Shown here: in pieces, positions 12,087-24,000 of the stretch
Position numbering within the stretch: position 1 is the first letter of the stretch
Layout of the letters: the number at the start of each line of letters is the position of its first letter
From: Membranipora membranacea
Taxonomy: Eukaryota > Bryozoa > Gymnolaemata > Cheilostomatida > Membraniporidae
NCBI GenBank assembly: GCA_914767715.1
Contig: OU612070.1
Coordinates: forward strand, 11,551,501 to 11,615,500
Direction: 5' to 3'
Length of the DNA stretch: 64,000 nt
The notes under the pieces: model-generated
Database searches by the model: none
What the model saw: the letters and a program-made list of their open reading frames with translations, nothing else
What the model was told of the DNA's origin: nothing
Translations under genes and position numbers: made by a program

Positions 12087-15000
12087 ATGGGAGCCGCTTA
12101 TGCTGTTTTGTGTGTCATGCTGGCAAATTATCACCTACCAACTGTTGCCTCTGTGCCCAGAGAGATTGCTGGAAAATGCTATTGGAACAAAGATATACTA
12201 AAGGTACTTGGACATGCTCAATATCTGATGTATTATTTATTGTCATCGACTCATGCTATTCTATCAGGCTAAACCAAGTACAAATCTATCAATTTTCCTC
12301 TTTGTGAGAAGACCTTTATAGTGTCATGTTAGATTCATTAATAGGATATGCCCTTATTCTGTTTTAATGCGCAATTTTTACGTACATTTGTTACCGGCAG
12401 AAAGCGTTAACGTATTATCCCGTCTTATCTATTTTGTCTTTCAGATTAACACAGATGGAACCATCGATCAAATTGACCATATTGATGTCCGGAATAGTAA
12501 AATCCTGATCAAACCATCTTCAAAGCTTCTCTCTAATGCTGCCTACAAATACTTCCATAAAAATGTATGTGTTCAGCGGTATTTAAATCAGTGTGTCTGT
12601 CAATACTTAAAGACGCCTGTCATCCATAGGGTACTTAAATCAAAAGTGGTGAAAAACTGTGGTGGTGTATTTTTTGGCAGCATTTTGCAAGGTGATAGAC
12701 TTATCTGTCAACATATTACCAGCGGAACGTCATTGTTATATCTTAGGCAGTATAGTCTTGTATCTTATACTCATTGAGTTTTTATCAACGTGATTTCATT
12801 TCTGCAGCCAATTTTCTGGATGGAAACTTAGAAGATTTAAAATTTAGCATCAAAATTGAACCACGAATGCGGCCCTCAAAACTATTTCAATGTCCCGAGC
12901 TTCATTTTTAGGCCTATTAAGTTGGGAGAGAAAAATTAACCTAGAGGGCATGGTAAATAAAAATTAGTGTGTGTATGCACATATAGTATTTCCACGTTAC
13001 CTTCATCAAGCGGATTTAAACTTCATTCAGCCTTGGAGGGCTATCCGTATTGTTATATCATAATTGTGGAAGTTGGTGTGGCTAACCTCATTCAGCCTGG
13101 CAAGACAAGCTTTTATGATAATAGAGATTGTGGTCGACACAGACAGGCGGCTTAAGCAACTTAGCAATTATTATTCAATCTTATCAAGTTAGGCCAAGCA
13201 GTTATCCTAAGTCTTTGTTGACATGGAGTATCTTGCACAATGTGAGTTAATTTTTGAGGACCATCTTTTGCTGTGTGACATAAATAGTAGGGGATTTAAG
13301 CTACAGAACTTTGAAGCTTGAAGCAATTAGTTCAGTTAACAATAGATACATTTTAATTACATGGCTACTAATTATAACTAAGTATTTATTTATAACTAGT
13401 ATTTAATTATAACTAGTAAATCATGGTATAAGGCAGTATTGTCTCTGTAATGAGGGGCCTAAGTCTGCACTTCGCAGCACAGGCCTCTGCTGCAGTCACT
13501 GGTCCACTCGACAGCTGGATTGCAACAGACCAGTGCTGTAGTAGGCTATATTGGAGATACACTAAACTTGCTGGTTGTAGCTTGTTTTAACAAACCTCAA
13601 TGTTCACAGAGCTGTATGATTATTGCAGGCAATCTTGATGGCATATCAGAACATGTTACGGCTGAGTGTTTACTGCAATGGAGTATATTCCCAATCAGCC
13701 AGTCTCACCGTCGCTCAGGAAGATTTCAGACTGTTTGTTCACATAACCAGCTCCCCTTTGACCAAAGGCGGCAACCAGACAGGTGAGAAGAAAGCAATAA
13801 ATTACTTGTTTGGTTTGATGTAGCTTTATCCCATGCTAATAATTCATGGGTTATATTTCGCGAATCAGGATGTAGGTTGATGGCACTGCCTCAATGGGTT
13901 GAGAATGCAAGATATCATCTGGATAATAGGATTAGGGTGTTTACATGTGACGCCAGAGGAGCCAGTATGGGCAAGCATGGTTCAGTTCCAGTTGGCATAA
14001 CAAAAATACCCACAGGTTTTTCAGTATCCTACTGTCAAAACAACCACCCATAGTCAGAAGGCAAAATTCACAGCATGGTGTAGACTAGTGGTTGTTATGT
14101 TACATATTGGTGTCACTTAACTTGAGTTGTACTCAGTATTTGGACAGGATGCACAGAATTTTCACTCTTGATCATTGATAGCGGATTTCCGTTGAATCCT
14201 CAATCGGGTATAAATTCCTCCAAATGATATGCAAGGAGTCTATTTCTGCTATATCTACATTTTAATTATCGCAATACTCACTACATTAATATTTGTTTAT
14301 GGAGTAATTAATAATCAATTAAACACTTAATGTGTCAATTTATAGTATTTGCGACTATTTGCGACTAGTACCTGATAATTTATTCACACTTGTTGCCAAA
14401 GGCTACTTCCTATTTATCACTGGTGCTTTTACAACAGTCAAGATCTGTAAGCTGGTGGGTGAATGACCAAAATTTTGTGGGTTTCCTTGTGTGTGGGTGT
14501 AGTGTAACTTGTTTTGTAATGTATACAATAATATGGTACCTGGCCATAATGCCATGGTCAAAATGCCATTGGGACAAAATGCCATTGCCATAATGTCATG
14601 GCCATAATGCCATAGGTGATAACACCACTGAACACTATACCAATGCCAAAATACCAGCTGTACAAAACGCCAGTTGTGTCAAAATACCAGTGGATATAAA
14701 GCCAGATTGGACATAATACCATTTGGGACAACATACCATATCCCAAAATACCGTTGCCATAATGCCAATTAAATGTAAATGTAAATCACTTTTTATTTAG
14801 CTGCTCTCCAGCAATCTTTACATGAATATAAGATAGATACATATACATATTCAATTTAGCGTACTCCTGTACAAGGTAGGAGTGGGCAAGCTAGGCTATT
14901 GTCCAGAGAGCTCACCTCCTTCAGCAGCATGGGTAGTGACCGGGATTCGAACCTGCAACTCTCAGATTGAGATGCTCGAATCCTAACCACTACGCCATCC

Positions 15001-18000
15001 TGCCTGCCAATATATGTAACCAGAGGTGATCAAGCCATGCTGTATTTTTTTGTTAGTCATATTACAGCTGCGAGTTGCTCGGTCAGGGTAGGATGTGGTT
15101 CAGCTGGTTAGACCCATCTCCTTCACTGTTCAAGTCTCAAAGTTTCTACGTTTGATTGTTTTTATCTGGGGTTTGTTGGGCCCCATTGTACTGAAGGCAA
15201 GTGTGTGCTGCAGAAATTGCAGCCAAATATTGCGCCATCAACTCTGTGGGTTATGGCAAATTGTTTGACTCTCTAAATTATGTCTTGGCTTGAAAGATTT
15301 TGACTGGTCTTGTCTGATGCTTTTACCGGTGTCATGAAGGTTAGCATGATTGAACATAGTGTAGGAAAATTCTGATCATGAGTATGCAGCTTAGCATGAA
15401 ATACAATCTTTTTCAGCGTCAAGACACTAAAAAATTGACAAATTTGACTTAACCTACACAAACATCTGAGGCAAGGCCATTTCTAGAAGAGTCATAATGA
15501 TTATCTTTGTATCTTGATACTTTTTTATATTATCTTGTTCATAGCTTTCATCCAGATACCGAGACATTTGGCAACACATTACATTGCCTAGTTTTTCTTT
15601 TTAAACGTAACATGTATAAACTTTTCTGATATTTTTATCCCTTAGTGCCCATTGTATCCGCTATGCACCGCTTGACCAGAGACGCCCCACCAACCCGACT
15701 GTGAGTTTGCACCCTGGCCCTGCCCGAACTCCGGAAATGAACAAAGACCTCTCTAATTGCTTGTTATTGGTTTTAATAAATTAAGTTTGTTTGATCACGC
15801 TTTGTATTCATGGTTTGTTATCATATTCAAAATATTTTGAATTGAGTATGATTTTAATAAAAGTTTCAAAATTCTGTATTCAAAAAGCTTTTGTAATGGC
15901 ATTATTTTTAGTTTTTCTAAATTTTTAGAAATGTGACCCCTGGTCTTATTCCCTTGATAACACGCAGAGCATTTTATTGTAGAGTCGTATCTGGCTATCA
16001 CAAGCGTCGCCCCAGAACTCTAATTCTAATGCTGGACTGAGTGCTTGTATCATCATCAGGGTGAAATTTAATTCCTTTTTCAGGCTTCTAAAATGTTCAT
16101 GGAAAGTTATGTTGGTTCTTTTTCTTCTAAAATAGTTCCTGAATACGAGCTTTTAATTTTCTGGTTAAAAATTTTGTTTGGGGTTTCAAAAAGATTTTCT
16201 CATAGGTTATCACAAGACAGTTGGTGATACACCGTTCATTTATCAGACTTAAATTTCTCTTCATAATGTCAGGTCCAGTACTAAAAATATTGGTATTTTC
16301 AGCAAAAAGTATTCAATTTAGATCAGGTGATGCATTTAAAAGGTCAATATTAGAAATTATAAATAGTGCTGTCCCGAGAACCGAACCCTGGGGAGCACCG
16401 ATCATGACAGGCAGTAAAGCCGACTTAATTACCAAGACAAACTGCTTTCTTTTCAAAAGATAATTTTCTAACAGTCGATGAGGGGGAAGAATATCTGAAA
16501 AAATATCTGTTCAACTTATAAGAATGCCGTGATTTATTGTATCAAAAGCTTTTGAAAGATCTAAAAACAAACCCTGGGTGATTCTTCTATCATAAAAATG
16601 GTTGTAAAGTTGTTCCATTATAATATTGATTGTCTCAGTTGTACTGCGCGTCCATCTCATGCCAAATTTATAGGTGTTTGGCAGTTGTCACTTTAGGTTT
16701 TATTTATCTTATCATCATATTCTCGCAACGCATGTTTTATGATAAACTTTAAATTATTCTATTTATTTCATCAACTAAAGTTTTCAATTTTAGTAATTTA
16801 TCACATGTACAATACTTGGAACTCATTATTTCTGAACAATAATTTCTAAACGTTTTATAAACAAACTTCATTATTATTGTTATTGAAGCTTTAATGACCA
16901 ATGAATATAAGTTGTGACACACTGGACTAAAAATTAGTAGTAACACGTTTGAAAAGAATAATTCTGCATAAAATGTGTTGTTGCGGAGTGAACACTACCA
17001 ATGAGCACAAGCAGGCTCAATCCCATCATAAAAACATGTTTTAATAGTTTCTGTTCTCCACTCAAAATCAAATGTGAAATCAAACAGAAAAAGCGGGGTG
17101 CTTGACCAAGGAGTTGGAGACAACTCTTAAAGTATAATTTAGTGTCCTGTACGCCGACCTGCGTGTCACAACACGGGTGGGTTTTATTTTGGCATACGTA
17201 TCGGTGTAGGAGAATTTTGTTCTACACTATTATAATCACACATTTTGTTAAATAAATCTAAGTTTAATTTACACAAGTTGTGTTAGTTTACAGTCCCGCG
17301 GGTAACAAAATAATTTGCCAATAATTCCAAATTTTGCGGCAAAGGCTCTGCAAAACAGTGTTCTTTGCTGTGTACTATTACAGCTTAGATGCTTGTGCTA
17401 TCTGAATGACTATTGTCAGATTTTCCATAGTAAATTAGATGTAATTTTGTTTCCTGTGCATTACCCGCAGTCTACAACAGGTGGAAGGCAATTTTGGTGG
17501 TTTATCATAATTAAACCAGTAAATTTTTGTGTTGGACATACAAAATTCTCAACATTCTCATTAAATGGAAACGAATGAAGTTTCGTTGCATATCTATTTA
17601 AGAAAAACAAAAACTTTGCCTAGTCACACCACATTTTGACGAAACAGCTCTGAAATTGGCTTTCATACCTTTGAGTATTGGAAAACAAATTTTGAAGTTG
17701 TGAAAAACCTATCTATATACTCATTATCATATACTAAATTTATAACATGGAGTTCAAGTTGTGAACGCCCTGTGTGTCACAAACCCTTATAAAATGACTT
17801 TGCTGCATACTATGGCCATGGCCTAACCGTGAAAGTTCATTTGGGTGAACAAATTTTTTCTTTTTGTAGTCTTATCAAGTCATTAGTGGCATGAGTCTCT
17901 AGGGCAGCAATGAGTCAAGACTTGGCTTTCAAAATAAAGTTGGTGGCAGAGCTGTGCTCAAGTACTTTTTTTCAGTTCAAATAGAGTAAGCGAGTACTCA

Positions 18001-21000
18001 AAACAAAATCGAGTACAAGTATACACATGTTTCTGCTTTCCGAGTACAAGTAGAGTATCACAACTTGATTCCGAGTACAAGTAGAGTTATCTCTCAAATT
18101 TCAAGTTCAAGTAGAGTTTTCCTTCTGAATTTCAAGTACAAGTATAGAGTACATTAATCAAATGTCAAGAACTTTTTATCAAATTAAAGTAAAACGAACA
18201 AACAAGTAAAACAGCCAAATTAACCAGTACAAGTAGGCCTATATATATAATATGATAATGATTAGGGTATGATAATAATATGATAAAATAATATGATAAT
18301 ATAATAGTATAATGTCCAACTATCCCCGGGTTCTAGTTTTCTTTATTTATACTAGGCCCTGCAGCCTGTTGCATTTGCAGAAAATGAGGTTCTCCAGAAC
18401 GGCATCGCTCATTGAGGCGCGTTGTGGCCTCATCAAGATGCCACCGTGAGAGAATATCCTCTCGACGGCAGCAGAACTTGCCGGCACACGCAACACTTTT
18501 TGGGCAAGAGGGTACAGCTTGAAGACTATTTCCCGCTTTCGGTGCCAGAACACCAACGAATCGCGTGCTGCCATGGGTGTTAATCTGGCGAGCTCCAGAT
18601 ACATAGTAAACTGGCCGCAGAATTATTATGCGTCAACAGGGAGTTGACAACTCCCTGGTGCAAGTAAGAGTAGAGTATATTTGATGTAGAGTAAAGTAGA
18701 GTAGAGTATTTAAGTTTGCAAGTAGATTCCGAGTACTTCTTCCCAAGGGAGTACAAGTAGAGTATATTTATCCCATATTATGGCCCCTTCGAGTAGAGTA
18801 GAGAGTAGTTGAAATCGGTACTCGAGTAGTACTTGTACTCGAATTTGTACTTGAGTAGCACAGCTCTGGTTGGTAGTAATCCAGAGTTATTGTCATTATT
18901 CTAGAGAATAGTTTGGAATTATTTGTTACAAGTCACTAGCCCAAATATCATCGAAATTGAACAAACGTTATGACTTGCAGCTGAGCCACCTCCTACTCTC
19001 AACGAGCAACTAGCAGCTGTAATACGACTAACACACAAAAAAATACAGTGTGGCTTGATGTCCTTTGGTTACATATTTTGGCATTATGGCAATGGTATTT
19101 TGGGATATGGTATGTTGTCCCAAATTATATTATGTCCAATCTGGCTTTACATCCACTGGTATTTTGACACAACTGGCGTTTTGTACAACTGGTATTTGGA
19201 CATTGGTATAGTGTTCAGTGGTGTTATCATCAATGGCATTATGGCAATGGCATTATGTCACTGGCAATTTGTCCCAATGGCATTTTGACCATGGCATTTT
19301 GACACGGAGTCCAATGATATTGATCGTTGCATGATAGAAATAGATCAATCAATAAATCTGTCAGTCTAATCCATTGGGCCATTCTCGAAATGACACTCTT
19401 TCATTTCCTGCTGGTCAGTTGCTACTGATCGCTTGTGTGTAGATCCTGCTGCTTCTTGACTTGAGATACAACAATTTGAACAAAACACACATCACAATAA
19501 TAACCATAAAAGCCAATAAGAAAGGCGGCGGTTGATTGATGATGATGATTGAAATATATCACTACTTGCTCACCCCTCCCTAGTGGCCAGACATCTATTT
19601 TTAAAGCATAGAACACAGGCCTATCATACGCAATTTCAGCAAGTCATGGCAAGGAGTCATGGCATCTTGACTTAGAACAAAGGTTTTTCTGATATTTCTT
19701 GCCTACATGATAATCATCCCATCTGATCAGGGATTCCTGACCATATTGCAATATCCCAACATGACCATGAAAGGCTGAATGACTTGCTTCACTCTAACGC
19801 TATATCCCTGGTTATGATTGTTTATTAATTAATTATTGATTAAATAGGATAAATGAGGTATGGGTTGTCCAAAGAATTTTGGGAATTCATGAGAATAGGG
19901 AATTCATGAAATAGGGAATTCATGAGAGGTAGGCCTATATATCATAGTTATTGGCTTACATTTGTACTGCATTCAATTGTAGGTTTGATACAGAACTCTT
20001 TTCAGGGCGCATTGACAGATAACAGTGTTCTCTCTAAATCGGAGGAGACAAAATGTAAAAAGCTGTTATGCAAGCCTGTGTGGCTGGTCCCTCTACCTAT
20101 TTATGATGATAGAATTCATATGAAGATAGCTATAGAAGAATCACCCAGGGTTCTCTACTCAGCTCCATTAAGGTAAGCTTTAAATAATTGTAGTTAAAAG
20201 CTTAGGCAACAAAGTTAGATGACATATTCATCCTGTTCGTTCTCATATATTGGTGTCCCATACTATGACCTCTGCAATGAGGCTGGCATAATTGAGTACA
20301 AAACTATGGTGTGAGAGCCTATGGATTACTTGCACGGAGCAACCTGACTAACGCATTTGCTAAGTTCATACCATAAATAGACCTTTGTGGAAAACATGAA
20401 CATTGATTTAAAGCAAACAGAAAAAAGTAGGGTACACTCTCTCTTTGGTGCAATTGCAATTTGAAGGCAAATTAGAATCAAGAATCTAAGATTCGTTATC
20501 AATTCACATGACACTTGTTCATTTTTGATCAACAGTTTAAAGTAAACCAAAGGCATCCCATTGTGGATATTTGGGTTTCAATTCTTTGCTAATTAAACTG
20601 ATGCCTTGAATATTAATTACAAGGAAATTCAGACATATACACTGCCCAAACCAACCTGCAGGTATAACTTTTTTTATACCCGCAAGTTGGTTTTGGCAGC
20701 GAGCATATCTTGATAGGGCTCATTTAATTGGTCTACCTATACATCTACAGATGATGGGATTTTCAACAATCATTATTTGAAAATTCAATGCTGTATTTTG
20801 TAGGGAATACCTCCTAATAAATCCGTTTTACAATGGAGCATATTTGTTTGGAAAGACTGTGGGCTTGAGTCAAGAGATTGCAAATCTTCTAACATCTAAA
20901 GGTGAGAGCAGTATTAAATGACCCAAAAGCAAAAGATGTTCCTAAATGATGCAGCTGACCAGGAATGTAATACTAATTGAGCAGATTGCCTCAGTTTCTA

Positions 21001-24000
21001 ATACAGTGATAAGTCTCTGATGCAAAACATAAAAACAGCCAAATACTTTAGTTTCTGCACAAATAGCCTCAATTATACCAGCACTGGCGCTGCCTGTTTT
21101 TAGATAGGTTCCTTATTATTAATATGATGATATGCTATGGGTGTAACCTTGGTTGTCACAAATTAAAGGTGGATAAATCCTCCGACCTTGGAACCGGAAT
21201 TAACATTTTTGGATATCTGTGGCAATCGATATGTCATTATAATCACATTTACAATTTACATCCAGGGTAGATTTGTTTGGTGTTGCTGTCTCTTCAGTTG
21301 ATCTGACCTCCCTGCACTGCTCCTTACAATATCCATTCATTTTTGTCAAAATCGTAAAAATAATGTAAATATAAAAAAAAACTAGACAAAACTGGACAGA
21401 ACACAATGTAGAGTGAGGCACATTGTGGTGACTTAACGAGATTGGATTTTGTTGTCGATTGAATTGTGTAGTAGCAACAGGTTTTACTCGTGGTTATCAT
21501 TAATACCCACCCCATAGTCCAGGTTTTTATCAATAATTTGGTCAGATCAGATCACATATTTTTGATCATTGACAATCTTCAATTTGATACTAATGAATTC
21601 TTAAGTACACAAATCAATTTGCATAATGGGTTACTATTTGCATACTCTGTTCAGTTCAGGCCTTAGATATGTAGTAAATGTATTAACTATGTGTATATAT
21701 GTAATATTTGATATACACATATCTTATTTTTACGTAAAATATTATTTTATTTGTGTATGGTACATAGCAATTTCAGGATCTCACCGAATAGCCTTGTGTT
21801 TTTACAGGGGCACAGACTATTGAGTCGACCACTGGGGTATCAGTAATGGATGTTTTAGTTGTCGGTAAGAATTATGTTCTTGTAAGCGATGATAGCTGGT
21901 CAACAGTAACACCAGTCCAGGTGAGTCGAATTTAGTTATTACTCAAACAAATTGACATATTTTATGTTATAATCATTCACTCACTTTTGTCATCAACGAT
22001 CAGGTTGTGAACTCTGTAGGAAAGCATTGAATGCTGCAGATTTCTTAACACAAAAAAAAGGAAGAAATGCTCTGTGGCATAGATTTAAATGTTAGCAGGT
22101 TCATAAGCCATCTCTATCTCCATGAAATTTGTTTGATGAAGTCTCAGTAGCAGGGTAACTTCTATTTGGCTATCCTAGTTTTTCCGTAACATTACAAAGC
22201 AGCCAACTAAACTTTGAACACATTGAGTTCCATTTTAGATATTTTTCTAAACATGAGTATAAGTTTTCTTATTTATTTAGTTTCTAGAAACCCTGCAATA
22301 ACAGCACAATTAATGTTTTCGAAAATTGCAAATGCAAATATATAGGCCTATTTTCACGAGGTTGACATTTCTTGAGTAAGACTCCTAAATTTAGTTTTAT
22401 GTGTGTTTGCATCCTGCAAAGTAAAATAGTATCATGTGATATCCTGTTTGATGACATTATACAAGCTCAAAGCCCGATGCCAACTCCTCTAAAAAAAGAA
22501 TGGTACAAAAATATTTGTATTTTTACGCATGGAAAATAACCTACACATCACAGTACCAAACTTAGTAGCAGGCCATATAAAAGTGATCTGATTGCTTCGA
22601 TGTCAACAGTTGCAAAATCAAAAATTATTTTTAAGGCTTTGATTACTGTGGGTTTCAACAACTATTCTGACTGAGTGTTAATATATTTTCTATTCACCCC
22701 TCCAGCCTCCACCAACAATCTGATATCACAGCAAATTTAGCAAATTGTATTGTCAGATTAAAATTGATATTCCCTGGAACCATTCCCCTATGATTTGGTA
22801 AATGTATATATTAAATTGAATTAGCGTCAATCAGTAAATATTTAGTATTAGTAAAGTATAATAGAGATAGTCATTGATTATTTTACCATTGGATTAAAAT
22901 ATTTGATGAAATTTTATGAATTTTTACACAACCAGGTGATTATCCCAGATTCTCTAGCTAAAGTTGCTGATGTGTGTGAGGACAGCAAAGCTCAAGATGT
23001 ATATGTCATTGCAACAGCTTCACCTGGAGTCCAAATATTCTTTGCAACAAATGTAAGAGCATCTAAAGTACCGTATTGTTTGTGTTGTATAAATTTCTCA
23101 ACTACCTGCATCATTGATAGCAGGGAATGATACTGCATGATTGGTTTAGGTGGAATTGTAAGGCGCCATTCACTAGGCGTTTATATTGATTTGCATCAGG
23201 TAAGACAGCCACATTGTATTAGGACGAAGTTGAGCTGTTTATACATGAAATAATTAATTTTCCATATATTTAAATATACATGTATTTTCTATTTTTAGGT
23301 GGGGTTGATCACAATGTCATTTGATCATAGGGGGAATATGAATACAAGATCAGCATTGCAGAAGTGTGTAAGAAAATTAGAAGTACCGAGTCCATATTCA
23401 GCCAGCAAGGAACTGTTACTGGTTTTTGTGGAGGATGGTCAAGGTCATATCAGCCTCTACTTTGCACGGCAAGATCGTCAAAATGGTACAGTGATAGTTT
23501 AATTTAACTGTATATAAACTGAATTTTCCGAATATCTTCAAATTAATCAAGTTCTCCCCAGCAAGTTTTATGCTGCAAATAACTATTGATAATAATATAT
23601 ATTAAAACGTGATACGAAACTGTAAACTAATTAAGTGTCCAACACATTGAAACGATATATTGTTATATGCTATATGTTATATTGCTACATGATATAAAAC
23701 ACAATTTAATTGATGTTTTCAGAGGGAAAATTAGGTGAGGACAGCATATTGGAGCTTATAGATTTGACTGGACATTGCGAACCTAAAGATGGTTGCACCA
23801 TAGTTGATGCAGAGTTTGATGGTAGTGAGAAAGATTGTATTATAATACTGACCAAAGAATCACAGGGCTCTCCAGGGGATTCAAAGTACAATGTTCTCAA
23901 ATACCACACGGGTAAGGAGTAGTGTTATTTAGCAATTGTCTCCTCTTGGGGTTTGTTGCGTTCCGTAGGCGGGAAGACATAAAAAGCAGTTAATCTAGGC

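Larger units (their letters stand above)
13783..19982. other. Large third intron of the CATSPERG-like gene, transposon nest
   Basis: Bounded by donor ACAG/GTGAGA and acceptor CAATTGTAG/GTTTG, both phase 1. It contains the two inverted GCCATTATG-type elements, a SINE insertion, a LINE fragment and a hAT derivative, listed separately. Stretches 13783-14540, 16960-17940 and 19303-19980 show nothing recognisable. It is several times longer than almost every other intron of the gene. Confidence 0.75.

Noticed and set aside
12807-12910. Possible extra exon after the acceptor TTTCTGCAG (frame NFLDGNLEDLKFSIKIEP)
   Set aside because: It needs phase 1 while exon 2 ends in phase 0, and no usable donor occurs before the stop. 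Exon 2 joins 13629 directly in phase.
13485-13590. Frame upstream of exon 3 (AVVGYIGDTLNLLVVAC)
   Set aside because: Acceptor is poor, no donor in a compatible phase, and the adjoining exon at 13629 already closes the frame with exon 2.
14935-15005. tRNA gene on the minus strand
   Set aside because: Promoter boxes are good, but it ends in a SINE body with an ATTTACA tail and is a demonstrable insertion into a repeat.
16221-16463. Plus-strand 80-codon frame (TEPWGAPIMTGSKADL)
   Set aside because: It is the antisense shadow of the LINE reverse-transcriptase motif GAPQGSVLG on the minus strand.
19055-19288. Open frames of 62-77 codons in the GCCATTATG elements (14403-14746, 19055-19288)
   Set aside because: They arise from translation of the repeat units in both copies; no domain or splice context.
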